Shown: positions 15,404 to 25,223, numbered from the stretch's first letter. The stretch: DNA of 53,297 nucleotides from an uncultured Lewinella sp. (GCA_913057725.1 CAJXOS010000027.1:1-53297), one strand, 5' to 3'. The notes: generated from the sequence alone by a model not told the origin. A program made the numbers and translations.

Positions 15404-15765
15404 TCCAGCAAGAATCCCGGCTGAAGGTAGCCGATAATAGTGGCGCTAAGGAAGTTCTTTGTATCCGCGTATTAGGCGGATCAAAGCGTCGCTATGCATC
15501 TATTGGCGATATGATCGTGGTTTCTGTGAAGGAAGCCGCCCCTGGTGGTATTAAGAAAGGAGCGATTTCGAAAGCAGTGGTGGTTCGCACCAGGAAAGAA
15601 ATCCGCCGCCGCGATGGTAGTTATATCCGTTTTGATGACAACGCTGTAGTACTACTAAGTGCCAGCGAAGAACCACGCGGAACGCGTATTTTCGGCCCTG
15701 TAGCTCGTGAGCTACGTGAGCGTGACTATATGCGTATTGTTTCTCTGGCACCAGAGGTATTGTAA
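15400..15765 (+). CDS. rplN: 50S ribosomal protein L14
   Basis: 121 residues, typical. It begins [20 protein letters not shown] and contains the signature [22 protein letters not shown]14 forms an intersubunit bridge and is the RsfS binding site. Gap to rplX is 27 bases. Confidence 0.98.
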   Translation: MIQQESRLKVADNSGAKEVLCIRVLGGSKRRYASIGDMIVVSVKEAAPGGIKKGAISKAVVVRTRKEIRRRDGSYIRFDDNAVVLLSASEEPRGTRIFGPVARELRERDYMRIVSLAPEVL

Positions 15766-15792
15766 ATCAGTAACGGCCCGAATACTCGAACC

Positions 15793-16140
15793 ATGAAGAA
15801 AGCAAATCAAAAGCGCTTTGCTCCCAAGCTGAAGATTAAAAAGGGAGATAAAGTTGTTGTTATTGCGGGTGCTTATAAGGATCGCAGCAAGGTGGTAGAA
15901 GTGCTGGAAGTAATTCCTGAACTGAATCGCGCGATTGTTGAGGAAGTAAATATCCGCAAGAAGCACCAAAAGCCAACTCAGGACAACCCTGGTGGCATCA
16001 TCGACAAGGCAGCACCTATCCACATCTCAAACTTGATGCTTGTGGACACTAGCGGAGAGCCTACTCGCGTTGGCCGCAAAGCTGATGACGGTGGCAACAT
16101 CAAACGTTATTCTAAAAAATCTGGGGAAATCTTAGACTAA
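15793..16140 (+). CDS. rplX: 50S ribosomal protein L24
   Basis: 115 residues. Assembly initiator with a KOW motif ([20 protein letters not shown], about 14-33). It carries [19 protein letters not shown], typical of the family. The last stop base overlaps the first base of the rplE ATG (TAATG), indicating coupled translation. Confidence 0.97.
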   Translation: MKKANQKRFAPKLKIKKGDKVVVIAGAYKDRSKVVEVLEVIPELNRAIVEEVNIRKKHQKPTQDNPGGIIDKAAPIHISNLMLVDTSGEPTRVGRKADDGGNIKRYSKKSGEILD

Positions 16141-16697
16141 TGAGTTACACGCCAAGATTAAGAACAAAGTACCAGGAAGAAGTGGTACCAGCTCTACAGG
16201 AGCAATTCCAATATAAGAGTGTAATGCAAGTTCCTCGTCTGGTTAAGATTTGTATCAACCAGGGGGTTGGTCAAGGTACCCAAGACAAGAAGCTTGTTGA
16301 CAACGCCGTAGAGGAACTAAGCCTTATCACTGGCCAGCGTGCCGTGAAGACCAAGGCTAAGAAGTCTGTATCTAACTTTAAGCTACGGGAAGGTATGTAC
16401 ATTGGTGCACGCGTTACTTTGCGCGATCGCCAAATGTTCGAATTCCTTGATCGTCTGATTGCTGTGGCACTACCTCGTGTACGTGACTTCCGCGGTATCA
16501 ACGATAAGAGCTTCGACGGACGTGGCAATTACACCATGGGTATCAAGGAACAGATCGTGTTCCCTGAAATCGACCTTGACAAGGTAAGCAACATCACAGG
16601 TATGGACATTACCTTCGTGACTACTGCTAATACCGATGCAGAAGCTTTGGCTCTGTTGAAAGGTATGGGACTTCCATTCAAGAATCAGAACAACTAA
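16140..16697 (+). CDS. rplE: 50S ribosomal protein L5
   Basis: 185 residues. Part of the central protuberance with 5S rRNA. It shows [40 protein letters not shown] and the C-terminal [20 protein letters not shown]. Overlaps rplX by one base; rpsN follows after 7 bases. Confidence 0.98.
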   Translation: MSYTPRLRTKYQEEVVPALQEQFQYKSVMQVPRLVKICINQGVGQGTQDKKLVDNAVEELSLITGQRAVKTKAKKSVSNFKLREGMYIGARVTLRDRQMFEFLDRLIAVALPRVRDFRGINDKSFDGRGNYTMGIKEQIVFPEIDLDKVSNITGMDITFVTTANTDAEALALLKGMGLPFKNQNN

Positions 16698-16704
16698 TAA
16701 TATC

Positions 16705-16974
16705 ATGGCAAGAAAAGCATTGATTGCCCGCGAGCGTAAAAGAGAGCGTATGGTTGCTAAGTACGCTGACTTGCGTAAGCAACTGAAAGAAGAAGGCCGT
16801 TGGGAAGAATTGGACAAGTTGCCACGCAACTCAAATCCAATTCGCAAGCACAATCGCTGCCGCCTAACTGGGCGTCCTAAGGGTTATATGCGGAAATTCG
16901 GCTTGTGCCGTGTTAAGTTCCGTCAAATGGCGCTGGATGGTAAGCTTCCTGGCGTAACTAAGGCTAGCTGGTAA
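16705..16974 (+). CDS. rpsN: 30S ribosomal protein S14, zinc-free long form
   Basis: 89 residues, the long type of S14. It begins [20 protein letters not shown] and contains [20 protein letters not shown]. There is no CxxC pair, so no zinc finger is expected. Followed by a 187-base gap full of hairpins before rpsH. Confidence 0.97.
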   Translation: MARKALIARERKRERMVAKYADLRKQLKEEGRWEELDKLPRNSNPIRKHNRCRLTGRPKGYMRKFGLCRVKFRQMALDGKLPGVTKASW

Positions 16975-17003
16975 TTCTATAGAGCTACCACAGTCTTACT
17001 TCG

Positions 17004-17099
17004 GTTACCTGTTTTATAGATGACTGGTAACTAGGATAAAGTCCGGCCAACTTGGCCGGCAATGCACCGAGGGTAAATGCTATAGCTCCAAGGTGCATT
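17004..17099 (+). promoter_or_regulatory. Three consecutive hairpins before rpsH
   Basis: In order: GTTACC 17004 / GGTAAC 17026 (6 bp); the palindrome CCGGCCAA-C-TTGGCCGG (17043-17059, six GC-rich pairs after allowing a loop); and AATGCACC 17061 / GGTGCATT 17092 (8 bp). The run ends 62 bases before the rpsH ATG. In E. coli S8 represses the spc operon by binding mRNA, so this is a natural place to look for an S8-responsive element; no direct similarity to that site was seen. Confidence 0.6.
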
Positions 17100-17161
17100 T
17101 ATCTATTAACAGCGGTCCAGGTTCCTGGCATTTGGAAAACCGGATCACGAATCTACAAGTC

Positions 17162-17572
17162 ATGGCAGTTACAGATCCTGTAGCCGACTATCTGACCCGA
17201 ATTCGCAATGCTCAAATTGCTGGGCACCGGGTCGTTAGCATTCCTGCTTCTAATCTGAAGAAGCGCATCACGGAGATCCTCTATGATCAGGGGTATATCC
17301 TTAAGTATAAGTTTGACCAAGAAGAGGCTAAAGGTACTCAGGGTACGATCAAGATCGCACTGAAGTACGACAAGAGCACTCGCCAGCCCGTTATCCGTGA
17401 GCTGAAGCGTGTAAGTAAGCCTGGTCTTCGTACTTACGTTAAGCACGACAACCTTCCTCGTGTAATCAATGGTTTAGGAATCGCAATCATCTCCACCTCT
17501 AAAGGTGTGATGACCGACAAGCAAGCTCGCAAAGAGAGTGTCGGCGGTGAAGTATTGTGCTACATTTCCTAA
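17162..17572 (+). CDS. rpsH: 30S ribosomal protein S8
   Basis: 136 residues. Primary 16S rRNA binder. It begins [20 protein letters not shown] and ends with [20 protein letters not shown], both characteristic. The ATG at 17162 is chosen over 17093 because the upstream extension is not conserved and lies in the hairpin region. Confidence 0.98.
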   Translation: MAVTDPVADYLTRIRNAQIAGHRVVSIPASNLKKRITEILYDQGYILKYKFDQEEAKGTQGTIKIALKYDKSTRQPVIRELKRVSKPGLRTYVKHDNLPRVINGLGIAIISTSKGVMTDKQARKESVGGEVLCYIS

Positions 17573-17604
17573 TCTTATTCTCTTAAAGCTATAAATCAAG
17601 AGCC

Positions 17605-18159
17605 ATGTCAAGAATAGGAAAAGCTCCGATTAATTTGCCAAGCGGCATTACGATAGACGTTAGCCAAGGAAACATGGTTACCGTTAAAGGACCTAAGGGT
17701 GAGTTGAAGCAGCAGATCGATCCGGATCTAACAGTAAGCATGGAAGACGGTGTTCTGAGTGTTACTCGCCCAACTGATTCCAAGCGTCACCGTTCTGTGC
17801 ACGGTTTGTACCGTAGCCTGATCAGCAATATGGTTGTAGGTGTAACTGATGGTTACAAACTGGAACTAGAAGTGATCGGTGTTGGTTATCGTGCTGAGAA
17901 CAAAGGTCAACTGTTGATTCTAACAGTAGGTTATTCTCACCCTATCTACTTCGTTATTCCTGAAGAAGTGAAGGTGTCTACTGTATCTGAAAAAGGTAAA
18001 GCTCCTCTAGTAGTATTGGAGTCAATCGATAAGCAGTTGATTGGTCAAATCGCGGCTAAGATCCGCGCCTTCCGTAAGCCAGAGCCTTACAAGGGTAAGG
18101 GTATCCGCTTCAAGGGCGAGGAGATCCGTCGTAAAGCTGGTAAGACCGCAAGTAAATAA
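17605..18159 (+). CDS. rplF: 50S ribosomal protein L6
   Basis: 184 residues with the two homologous L6 domains. It begins MSRIGKAPINLPSGITIDVS and includes EVIGVGYRAENKGQLL and the C-terminal signature PEPYKGKGIRFKGEEIRRK. L6 lies near the factor-binding site. Gap to rplR is 83 bases with a hairpin. Confidence 0.98.
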   Translation: MSRIGKAPINLPSGITIDVSQGNMVTVKGPKGELKQQIDPDLTVSMEDGVLSVTRPTDSKRHRSVHGLYRSLISNMVVGVTDGYKLELEVIGVGYRAENKGQLLILTVGYSHPIYFVIPEEVKVSTVSEKGKAPLVVLESIDKQLIGQIAAKIRAFRKPEPYKGKGIRFKGEEIRRKAGKTASK

Positions 18160-18180
18160 AATTAATTTTTGGCGAACTGG

Positions 18181-18205
18181 ACCTTGGGATTGGGTAATCA
18201 AAGGT
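18181..18205 (+). promoter_or_regulatory. Hairpin before rplR
   Basis: ACCTT 18181-18185 and GATT 18188-18191 pair with AATC 18196-18199 and AAGGT 18201-18205, leaving a small GG/A internal loop and the tetraloop GGGT. Nine base pairs. It ends 37 bases before the rplR ATG. Confidence 0.5.
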
Positions 18206-18242
18206 TTCCTCTTCACTAAGGTCAACATACAAATAAGCAGCC

Positions 18243-18596
18243 ATGCAATTAACAAAAGCAAATCGTCGGAAGCGTATTCATATGCGTATCCGCAAAAATA
18301 TCCGGGGAACTGCTGATCTTCCTCGTCTGAATGTGTTCCGCTCTAACCGTTATATTTACGCGCAATTGATTGACGACGTAAATGGTGTAACACTAGCGCA
18401 AGCTAGTTCACATGAGTCTGCAGTAGAGAACACTGGTAACAAAACTGACCAATCTGCCGCTGTCGGTACGCTTCTAGCGGAGCGTGCAAAAGGTGCAGGT
18501 ATCGAAACTGTAGTTTTTGATCGTGGTGGTTATTTATATCATGGCCGCGTTAAAGCTTTGGCTGATGGCGCCCGTGAAGGAGGCTTGAAATTTTAA
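18243..18596 (+). CDS. rplR: 50S ribosomal protein L18
   Basis: 117 residues. 5S rRNA binder. It shows [20 protein letters not shown] and [13 protein letters not shown] near the N-terminus and the C-terminal [20 protein letters not shown]. The rpsE ATG follows after 11 bases. Confidence 0.97.
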   Translation: MQLTKANRRKRIHMRIRKNIRGTADLPRLNVFRSNRYIYAQLIDDVNGVTLAQASSHESAVENTGNKTDQSAAVGTLLAERAKGAGIETVVFDRGGYLYHGRVKALADGAREGGLKF

Positions 18597-18607
18597 TCAT
18601 TAGAACA

Positions 18608-19126
18608 ATGGCAAAGAAAAACTCCAACCGGGTAAAACCGGCAGAAACAGAACTGCAGGAAAAGCTGGTATCACTGAACCGCGTAGCTAAGGTTACCAAG
18701 GGTGGCCGTACGTTCAGTTTCGCAGCCGTAGCAGTAGTAGGTGATGGTAAAGGTACCGTAGGCCACGGTCTAGGTAAAGCGCGTGATGTATCCCAAGCAA
18801 TTAGCAAGGCGGTAGATGATGCTAAGAAGAACCTTATTAAAGTACCTCTACACAATGGTACTATCCCTCACGAACAAAAGGGTAAGTACGGTGCAGGTAA
18901 AGTATTGATCAAGCCCGCATCTGACGGTACCGGTGTAATCGCTGGTGGTGCAATGCGTGCTGTACTTGAGATTGCTGGTGTACACAACGTACTAGCGAAG
19001 TCTCAGGGGTCTTCTAACCCTCACAACGTAGTGAAGGCTACCATCGACGCACTGACGAAACTACGCAGCCCAATGCTTATTGCTAAGCAGCGTGGAATCT
19101 CAATGGAAAAGCTTTTTGAAGGATAG
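18608..19126 (+). CDS. rpsE: 30S ribosomal protein S5
   Basis: 172 residues. Helps decoding accuracy and mRNA unwinding. It has the N-terminal S5 signature [20 protein letters not shown] and C-terminal [20 protein letters not shown]. rpmD begins 29 bases later. Confidence 0.98.
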   Translation: MAKKNSNRVKPAETELQEKLVSLNRVAKVTKGGRTFSFAAVAVVGDGKGTVGHGLGKARDVSQAISKAVDDAKKNLIKVPLHNGTIPHEQKGKYGAGKVLIKPASDGTGVIAGGAMRAVLEIAGVHNVLAKSQGSSNPHNVVKATIDALTKLRSPMLIAKQRGISMEKLFEG

Positions 19127-19155
19127 GCTTAACAGCCAGTAAAAAAACCACGGCC

Positions 19156-19335
19156 ATGGCTAAGGTAAAAATTACGCAGGTTAAGAGCCTGATCGATCGT
19201 CCCAAGCGTCAGAAAGAAACTGTAAAGGCCCTGGGATTGAAAAAAATTAACGATGTTGTCGTCAAGGAGGTTACCCCTCAGATCGAAGGTATGATCAATA
19301 AGGTAGCTCACTTGGTGAAAGTAGAGGAAGCTTAA
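19156..19335 (+). CDS. rpmD: 50S ribosomal protein L30
   Basis: 59 residues, the normal length for this very small protein. Translation from the ATG at 19156 begins [20 protein letters not shown], with the ferredoxin-like fold residues [13 protein letters not shown] following. It fills the standard slot between rpsE and rplO. Confidence 0.95.
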   Translation: MAKVKITQVKSLIDRPKRQKETVKALGLKKINDVVVKEVTPQIEGMINKVAHLVKVEEA

Positions 19336-19389
19336 GGTCTATCTAGGACAACTTCTTCCTAATTGTTGAAGATTTAAATCGAAAATATA

Positions 19390-19836
19390 ATGGAACTCCA
19401 TAGTCTCAAACCAGCAGCAGGAGCGGTAAAAAGTCGCAAGCGGATTGCCCGTGGTCAGGGTTCTGGCCGAGGTGGTACTTCGACTCGTGGTCATAAAGGT
19501 GCCAAGTCTCGTTCTGGTTACAAGAGCAAGCGTGCGTTCGAAGGTGGACAGATGCCACTTCAGATGCGTTTGCCAAAGCGTGGTTTCAAGAGCCCTAACC
19601 GCGTAGAATACGTAGCAATGAATGTGGGCCAGCTACAAGCGATCAGCGAAAAGTACAGTGTAGATACTATCGATGTGGCTACTTTACTTAAGCTGGGCAT
19701 TATCAAGAAAACAGATCAAGTTAAGGTGCTAGGCACTGGTGAGTTGACTGCTAAACTAACGGTTTCCGCACATGCTTGTTCGGCAACTGCCAAAGCAGCC
19801 ATCGAAGCGCAGGGAGGTACTGTTACGATTCTTTAA
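19390..19836 (+). CDS. rplO: 50S ribosomal protein L15
   Basis: 148 residues. Late-assembly protein with a Gly/Arg-rich N-terminal extension (RKRIARGQGSGRGGTSTRG, HKGAKSRSGYKSKRAFEGGQ). It ends 11 bases before the secY ATG, the usual pairing. Confidence 0.98.
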   Translation: MELHSLKPAAGAVKSRKRIARGQGSGRGGTSTRGHKGAKSRSGYKSKRAFEGGQMPLQMRLPKRGFKSPNRVEYVAMNVGQLQAISEKYSVDTIDVATLLKLGIIKKTDQVKVLGTGELTAKLTVSAHACSATAKAAIEAQGGTVTIL

Positions 19837-19847
19837 AAACGACCACC

Positions 19848-21215
19848 ATGAAAAGGTTTATCGATACGCTTAAGAATATTTGGAAGATTAAGGAGTTGCG
19901 GGATCGCATCCTTTTCACACTAGGCCTGCTATGGGTGTTCCGTCTAGGTTCATTCATCGTATTACCTGGTGCTGACCCTGCAGTGCTACAAGCACAGATG
20001 GGCGGCGGCGGCGATAACTCGCTGTTGGGTTTGATCAACGTATTCTCAGGTGGTGCATTTGGAAATGCCTCCATTTTTGCCCTGGGTATCATGCCTTATA
20101 TTACGGCGAGTATCATCATTCAGCTCCTCGGTTTTGCAGTTCCCTACTTCCAGCGCCTACAGCAAAAGGAAGGTGAATCTGGCCGCAAGAAGCTAAACCA
20201 GATTACACGACTGCTTACTTTAGCTATTACCTTGGTACAAGGTGGTGCTTACTTGACTTACGTTAAGTCTTTAGGAGCTGTCGACCAGTCTGTACCGGAA
20301 TCGGTTTTCTGGTTGTCGGGGATTATCATCCTTTCTACAGGTACCATCTTTGCGATGTGGCTTGGTGAACGGATCACTGATCGCGGTATCGGTAATGGTG
20401 TATCTCTTTTGATCACCGTTGGTATCATCGCGACACTGCCTACCGCTTTCGCTTTCGAATTGCAAGGACGTTTGCAGTCAGGTGGTTTCCTAGTGTTTGT
20501 TCTCGAAATTGCAGCTTTGTTCCTAGTGTGCATGGCTACAGTACTAATTGTTACGGGTGTTCGTAAGATCCCTGTGCAGTTTGCCAAACGTATGGTTGGC
20601 CGTGGTACTGGAAGTATCCCAGTAGCTGGTGCTCGTGACTACATTCCATTGAAAGTTAACGCTGCCGGTGTAATGCCTATCATCTTCGCTCAAGCTTTGA
20701 TGTTCCTTCCAGGCTTGGCAGCACAGACTGCTGGAGCAGATGCTGAAACGAGCTGGTTTGTGCAGAAGTTGAACGACTTTACTTCCGGTCCTTATAATGT
20801 GATCTACTTTGTTCTGGTTGTTGCCTTTACCTATGTATATACGGCATTGATTGTGAATCCGTCGAACTATGCGGATTACCTGAAGCGCCAAAATGCCTTC
20901 ATCCCTGGGGTGAAGCCTGGTAAGCCAACTGAAGAGTTTATTGACTCTGTGACCACCAGAATTACATTGCCAGGATCTGTATTCCTAGGCTTGATCGCAA
21001 TTATGCCAGCATTTGCTGCTGCCTTTGGTATCAACAACTTGTTCGCTGCCTTCTTCGGTGGTACATCATTGTTGATCTTGGTAGGTGTTGTATTGGATAC
21101 TTTACAGCAAATCGAGAGTCACTTGTTGATGCGTCGTTACGACGGTCTGGTGAAGGAAGGTCGGGTATCTGGCCGCAGCAGCAGCCGTATGCAAGGCATC
21201 GGCGCGAATATGTAA
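19848..21215 (+). CDS. secY: Protein translocase subunit SecY
   Basis: 455 residues, ten predicted membrane helices. SecY is the channel of the Sec translocon in the inner membrane. Signatures include the plug/helix 2 region (GIMPYITASIIIQLL, about 80-95), GIGNGVSLLITVGI near residue 185 and the cytoplasmic loop with QNAFIPGVKPGKPTEEFID. The start is the ATG at 19848 (MKRFIDTLKN); the overlapping upstream frame belongs to rplO. SecE and SecG are not in this window, while SecA is 6 kb downstream. Confidence 0.98.
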   Translation: MKRFIDTLKNIWKIKELRDRILFTLGLLWVFRLGSFIVLPGADPAVLQAQMGGGGDNSLLGLINVFSGGAFGNASIFALGIMPYITASIIIQLLGFAVPYFQRLQQKEGESGRKKLNQITRLLTLAITLVQGGAYLTYVKSLGAVDQSVPESVFWLSGIIILSTGTIFAMWLGERITDRGIGNGVSLLITVGIIATLPTAFAFELQGRLQSGGFLVFVLEIAALFLVCMATVLIVTGVRKIPVQFAKRMVGRGTGSIPVAGARDYIPLKVNAAGVMPIIFAQALMFLPGLAAQTAGADAETSWFVQKLNDFTSGPYNVIYFVLVVAFTYVYTALIVNPSNYADYLKRQNAFIPGVKPGKPTEEFIDSVTTRITLPGSVFLGLIAIMPAFAAAFGINNLFAAFFGGTSLLILVGVVLDTLQQIESHLLMRRYDGLVKEGRVSGRSSSRMQGIGANM

Positions 21216-21266
21216 TCTAGTCGTTAGACTAATAATAGTTGGCAGCAAGCTTAAAGCATCAAGAGG

Positions 21267-22106
21267 ATGAGTAGAAAGGGCCGCAGAATGATTTTCAAAA
21301 CAGCAGAAGAGATCGAACTGATCCGTGAGAATTGTCTGTTGGTTTGTAAAACCTTGGCCTATGTGGGAAGCATGCTTAAGCCTGGTCTGACCGGCGAAGA
21401 AATCGACACCAAAGCAGAGGAATTTATCCGTGATCACGGTGCTATTCCTGGCTTTAAGGGTCTATATGGTTGCCCGTCTACCTTACTGGTTTCTCGAAAT
21501 GAAGCAGTGGTACACGGGCTTCCTTCCAAAGAGCAAGTTTTCGAAGATGGAGATATTCTTTCCATCGATTGTGGAACCTATATGAATGAGTTCTACGGTG
21601 ATGCTGCTTACACTTTTTGTGTAGGAGAGGTGAAGGAAGAAACCTTGCAACTTTGCCGAGTGACAAATGAGTCGCTCTATTTAGGCATTGAACAGGCTGT
21701 GGTTGGTAACCGGGTTGGTGATGTAAGCTTTGCTATTCAGAACTACACAGAGCGTGTACACAAGTACTCCGTAGTTCGGGAATTAGTAGGGCACGGCTTA
21801 GGTAAGTCTATGCACGAAGCGCCCGATGTGCCAAATTATGGTCGCCGTGGTCAGGGGCCTGTATTGAAGGAAGGTTTGGTGATTGCCATTGAGCCGATGG
21901 TCAATATGGGACGAAAGGAAGTACGAACGTTGCGCGATGATTGGACGATTGTCACAAAAGACAAGAAGCCGGCCGCTCATTATGAGCATACAATCGCCGT
22001 AACGAAGGACGGACCAGACATTCTGAGTAACCACGAATTAATTATTGAAGAGATCCGTAAGAACCCGAATGTGATTCCGATCGTACGGGAACAAGCGGTA
22101 AGTTAA
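21267..22106 (+). CDS. map: Type I methionine aminopeptidase
   Basis: Removes the initiator methionine from nascent proteins; 279 residues. The five metal ligands can be placed: D in SIDCGTYMN, D in YGDAAYTF, H in VGHGLGKSMHEAP, E in IEPMVNMG and E in AHYEHTIAV. The start is ATG at 21267; an alternative at 21288 (MIFKTAEEIELI) better matches many homologues and cannot be excluded. It follows secY by 51 bases. Confidence 0.96.
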   Translation: MSRKGRRMIFKTAEEIELIRENCLLVCKTLAYVGSMLKPGLTGEEIDTKAEEFIRDHGAIPGFKGLYGCPSTLLVSRNEAVVHGLPSKEQVFEDGDILSIDCGTYMNEFYGDAAYTFCVGEVKEETLQLCRVTNESLYLGIEQAVVGNRVGDVSFAIQNYTERVHKYSVVRELVGHGLGKSMHEAPDVPNYGRRGQGPVLKEGLVIAIEPMVNMGRKEVRTLRDDWTIVTKDKKPAAHYEHTIAVTKDGPDILSNHELIIEEIRKNPNVIPIVREQAVS

Positions 22107-22181
22107 TCCTGAGGAGCAGAGTAGAATTGACCCGTTTTCAAAAAATGGAACCTCATAGGAGGTTATTTGTCAAATAATTGT

Positions 22182-22206
22182 ATCTTTGCACTCCGAAAAT
22201 TGGAGT
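22182..22206 (+). promoter_or_regulatory. Internal promoter and occluding hairpin at infA
   Basis: TATCTTTG at 22182-22189 matches the -7 consensus; no good -33 lies at the right distance. Directly after it ACTCC (22191-22195) pairs with GGAGT (22202-22206), which abuts the infA ATG. A transcript starting near 22196 would lack the left arm, whereas read-through from map would contain the whole hairpin and hide the GGAG. Confidence 0.55.
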
Positions 22207-22425
22207 ATGAGTAAACAAGATCTGATCAAACAGGATGGAACGATCCTTGAAGCATTGTCAAATGCAATGTTTCGGGTGAAATTAGAGAACGACCACGAAA
22301 TTGTGGCAACGATCTCAGGAAAGATGCGTATGAACTACATTCGTATCCTCCCAGGAGACCGGGTAGCAGTGGAGATGTCGCCTTACGATTTAACGCGTGG
22401 CCGCATCACTTACCGTTACAAATAA
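22207..22425 (+). CDS. infA: Translation initiation factor IF-1
   Basis: 72 residues, the exact family length. Single OB-fold (S1-like) domain: [20 protein letters not shown] at the start, then [19 protein letters not shown] and the C-terminal [12 protein letters not shown]. The frame extends seven codons upstream, but those overlap the promoter, so 22207 is chosen. Confidence 0.98.
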   Translation: MSKQDLIKQDGTILEALSNAMFRVKLENDHEIVATISGKMRMNYIRILPGDRVAVEMSPYDLTRGRITYRYK

Positions 22426-22473
22426 GCTCCTGTTAATTACTGATTGAACAGACTGTCTTAAATACACGCAACC

Positions 22474-22590
22474 ATGAAAGTAAGACCCTCCGTCAAGAAA
22501 CGCTCTTCTGACTGCAAGGTGGTGAGAAGAAAAGGAAAGGTTTACATCATTAACAAAAAGAATCCCAAGTTCAAGCAACGTCAGGGATAA
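22474..22590 (+). CDS. rpmJ: 50S ribosomal protein L36, zinc-free form
   Basis: 38 residues, the normal length. It reads [20 protein letters not shown] and ends [11 protein letters not shown]. Only one cysteine remains and the C-x-x-C...C...H zinc site is missing, so this is the C-minus type. It lies between infA and rpsM as in most bacteria. Confidence 0.95.
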   Translation: MKVRPSVKKRSSDCKVVRRKGKVYIINKKNPKFKQRQG

Positions 22591-22599
22591 AAACTAGAC

Positions 22600-22615
22600 G
22601 GAAGCTTAGACTTCC
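22600..22615 (+). other. Hairpin before rpsM
   Basis: A perfect 5-bp stem GGAAG / CTTCC with a six-base loop, 21 bases before the rpsM ATG. S4 regulates the alpha operon at this place in E. coli by a pseudoknot; the structure here is far smaller. Confidence 0.4.
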
Positions 22616-22636
22616 CTCTCTAAATACAAACAGACA

Positions 22637-23014
22637 ATGGCACGAATTGCTGGTGTTGATTTACCAAGAAACAAGCGCGGTGTTGTAGGGCTGACCTACA
22701 TCTACGGAATTGGCCCGTCGCTGGCGAAAGAAATTTTGGCAAAGATTGATGTAAGTGAGCATACGAAGGTCCAAGACTGGACGGATGACAACATCAAGCA
22801 GATTGCCACCATGCTCCAAAACGATTACCAGGTTGAAGGTGAATTGCGTACGGAGGTACAGACCAACATTAAGCGTTTGATGGATATTGGCTGTGTCCGC
22901 GGAGTACGTCACCGTAAGGGACTGCCTGTTCGGGGCCAACGTACGCAAACCAACGCTCGTACGCGTAAGGGTAAGCGTAAGACTGTAGCAAACAAAAAGA
23001 AAGCAACCAAGTAA
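22637..23014 (+). CDS. rpsM: 30S ribosomal protein S13
   Basis: 125 residues. Head protein contacting the P-site tRNA through its basic tail. It begins [20 protein letters not shown] and holds [20 protein letters not shown] and the tail [16 protein letters not shown]. rpsK follows after 10 bases. Confidence 0.98.
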   Translation: MARIAGVDLPRNKRGVVGLTYIYGIGPSLAKEILAKIDVSEHTKVQDWTDDNIKQIATMLQNDYQVEGELRTEVQTNIKRLMDIGCVRGVRHRKGLPVRGQRTQTNARTRKGKRKTVANKKKATK

Positions 23015-23024
23015 TTTTTGATCC

Positions 23025-23417
23025 ATGGCTAAAGCAAGTAGCAAGAAGGCAAAGAAAAGAAAAGTACGGGTTGAGCCGGAAGGAAAGGCTTATATCCAGG
23101 CTTCTTTCAATAACATCATCATTTCTCTTACTAACAAGAAGGGTGATGTCATCTCCTGGTCAAGTGCAGGTAAGTCCGGTTTCCGTGGCTCGAAGAAGAA
23201 TACTCCTTATGCAGCACAGATCTCAGCATCTGATGCAGCACGAGTTGCATATGATGCAGGTCTACGTACTGTAGAGGTATTCGTGAAGGGTCCTGGTTCT
23301 GGTCGTGAGGCTGCGATCCGTGCCATTGATGGCGCAGGTATCAAGGTATCTCGTATCAAGGACGTGACTCCGCTACCTCACAACGGTTGTCGTCCACCAA
23401 AGCGTCGCCGGGTATAA
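23025..23417 (+). CDS. rpsK: 30S ribosomal protein S11
   Basis: 130 residues. Platform protein near the Shine-Dalgarno helix region. It shows [20 protein letters not shown], the [14 protein letters not shown] motif and the terminal [18 protein letters not shown]. Standard neighbours. Confidence 0.98.
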   Translation: MAKASSKKAKKRKVRVEPEGKAYIQASFNNIIISLTNKKGDVISWSSAGKSGFRGSKKNTPYAAQISASDAARVAYDAGLRTVEVFVKGPGSGREAAIRAIDGAGIKVSRIKDVTPLPHNGCRPPKRRRV

Positions 23418-23462
23418 TCCTGAGGCACGTACTTATTCAACAGCGAAAATTATCCTTCCGAA

Positions 23463-24074
23463 ATGGCAAGATATACTGGCCCAAAGACCAAGAAAGCCCG
23501 CGCGTTTGGCGAGGCAATCTTTGGCTACGATAAAAGTTTCGAGCGTAAGAAGTACCGTCCTGGACAGCACGGCAATAGCCGCCGTCGCCGCCAGAAGTCG
23601 GACTACGCCCTTCAATTGATGGAGAAGCAGAAGGCAAAGTACACTTATGGTGTATTGGAGCGTCAGTTCCGCAATTTGTTTGAGAGCGCTTCTCGTAAGA
23701 GTGGTGTAACTGGTACTGTATTGCTACAGTTTCTAGAAGCACGTCTTGACAATGTTGTATTCCGTCTAGGTCTTGCACCTACTCGTGCTGCAGCTCGTCA
23801 GTTGGTAACCCACAAGCACATCGTTCTAAATGGTGTGATTAACAATGTTCCTTCTACTCAATTGCGCGCCGGCGATGTTGTTGGTGTGAAAGGTAAGTCT
23901 CAGGGCTTGCAGGTAGTTCGGGATAGCGTTGGTACCAAAGGTGACGCTCGTAAATTCGGTTGGTTGGAATTCAACCACGATAAACTGGAAGGCAAGTTTC
24001 TGGATTACCCAGAGCGCGACGCCATCCCTGAAAAGATTAACGAACAGCTGATCGTAGAACTCTATTCTAAGTAA
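23463..24074 (+). CDS. rpsD: 30S ribosomal protein S4
   Basis: 203 residues. Primary 16S rRNA binder that also controls the alpha operon in E. coli. It begins [20 protein letters not shown], has no N-terminal zinc cysteines, and carries the S4 RNA-binding domain ([20 protein letters not shown], about 92-112). It is followed by a strong hairpin and rpoA. Confidence 0.98.
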   Translation: MARYTGPKTKKARAFGEAIFGYDKSFERKKYRPGQHGNSRRRRQKSDYALQLMEKQKAKYTYGVLERQFRNLFESASRKSGVTGTVLLQFLEARLDNVVFRLGLAPTRAAARQLVTHKHIVLNGVINNVPSTQLRAGDVVGVKGKSQGLQVVRDSVGTKGDARKFGWLEFNHDKLEGKFLDYPERDAIPEKINEQLIVELYSK

Positions 24075-24089
24075 AGCGTTCAATGATAG

Positions 24090-24128
24090 TGGGAAGAACA
24101 ACATCTCGGCCGATTGTTGTTCTTCCCA
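24090..24128 (+). promoter_or_regulatory. Long perfect hairpin between rpsD and rpoA
   Basis: The 14-bp perfect stem TGGGAAGAACAACA / TGTTGTTCTTCCCA encloses an 11-base loop. It is the most stable-looking simple hairpin in the cluster. No T-run follows directly (GTTACTTGTTT). A second small hairpin, CGGAA 24141 / TTCCG 24164, comes next. Candidate processing, pausing or S4-linked control site in front of rpoA. Confidence 0.65.
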
Positions 24129-24224
24129 GTTACTTGTTTACGGAATCGCGGCTTAAAGCTGGGTTCCGCATTCTGATGTTATAGAGAATAGCTATTCATT
24201 CCCACCAAAGACTTAATCAAGCGT

Positions 24225-25223
24225 ATGAGCATCTTGAATTTTCAGAAGCCGGACAAAATCGTAATGGAGAAAGCCGATGATTTTGAAGGTCTTTTTGAAT
24301 TCAAACCACTCGAACCAGGTTTCGGGCAAACAGTAGGAAACTCCTTGCGTCGTGTATTACTTTCTTCTCTAGAAGGTTTTTCAATCAGCGCAATACGTAT
24401 CGCTGGTGTTGAGCACGAATTTGGCACGATTCGCGGGGTCGTAGAAGACGTTGTCGAAATTATCCTGAACCTCAAGCAAGTTCGCCTGAAGCAAATGTTG
24501 GCTGATGAGGATGTGCAAGAGGAAAAAGTATACCTAACCATCAGCGGAAAAGAAGAATTCCGCGCCGGTGATATCGAAGAGCACACTAACGTGTTCAAAA
24601 TCATGAACCCAGATCTTTTGATCTGTACGATGGAGCCTTTCGTTAACCTTGAGGTAGAACTCACCGTAACTAAAGGACGTGGATACGTACCAGCAGATGA
24701 GAATCTGCCAAAAGATGCACCGATTGGCGTAATTCCAATTGATGCCATCTATACCCCAATCAAGAACGTAGCTTACACAATCGATAACTTCCGTGTAGGA
24801 CAGCGTACCGACTACGAAAAATTGACTATCAATGTCAAGACTGACGGTACCATCCACCCTGAGGAAGCAATCAAAGAAGCTTCTCGTATTCTGATTCAGC
24901 ACTTGATGTTGATCACTGATGAGAACATCACCTTTGATTCCGCAGGTACTCGCGAAGAAAACATCGTGGATGAGCATATCCTCCACATGCGTAAGTTGCT
25001 GAAGACTTCACTGGAAGATTTGGATCTTTCTGTGCGTGCATATAACTGTCTCAAAGCTGCTAAGATCAACACCTTGGCAGAGTTGGTACGTTACGACACT
25101 CACGAGCTATTGAAGTTCCGGAACTTCGGTAAGAAGTCATTAGTAGAGATCGAAGAACTTCTCCAAGAGAAAGGCTTGACCTTCGGCATGGATTTGTCTA
25201 AGTACAAGCTGGACGAGGAGTAG
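24225..25223 (+). CDS. rpoA: DNA-directed RNA polymerase subunit alpha
   Basis: 332 residues. The N-terminal dimerisation and assembly domain shows [20 protein letters not shown]. The C-terminal domain (about 255-320), which binds UP elements and activators, shows [20 protein letters not shown] and [19 protein letters not shown]. Full length. It is followed by a repeat and a strong hairpin before rplQ. Confidence 0.99.
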   Translation: MSILNFQKPDKIVMEKADDFEGLFEFKPLEPGFGQTVGNSLRRVLLSSLEGFSISAIRIAGVEHEFGTIRGVVEDVVEIILNLKQVRLKQMLADEDVQEEKVYLTISGKEEFRAGDIEEHTNVFKIMNPDLLICTMEPFVNLEVELTVTKGRGYVPADENLPKDAPIGVIPIDAIYTPIKNVAYTIDNFRVGQRTDYEKLTINVKTDGTIHPEEAIKEASRILIQHLMLITDENITFDSAGTREENIVDEHILHMRKLLKTSLEDLDLSVRAYNCLKAAKINTLAELVRYDTHELLKFRNFGKKSLVEIEELLQEKGLTFGMDLSKYKLDEE

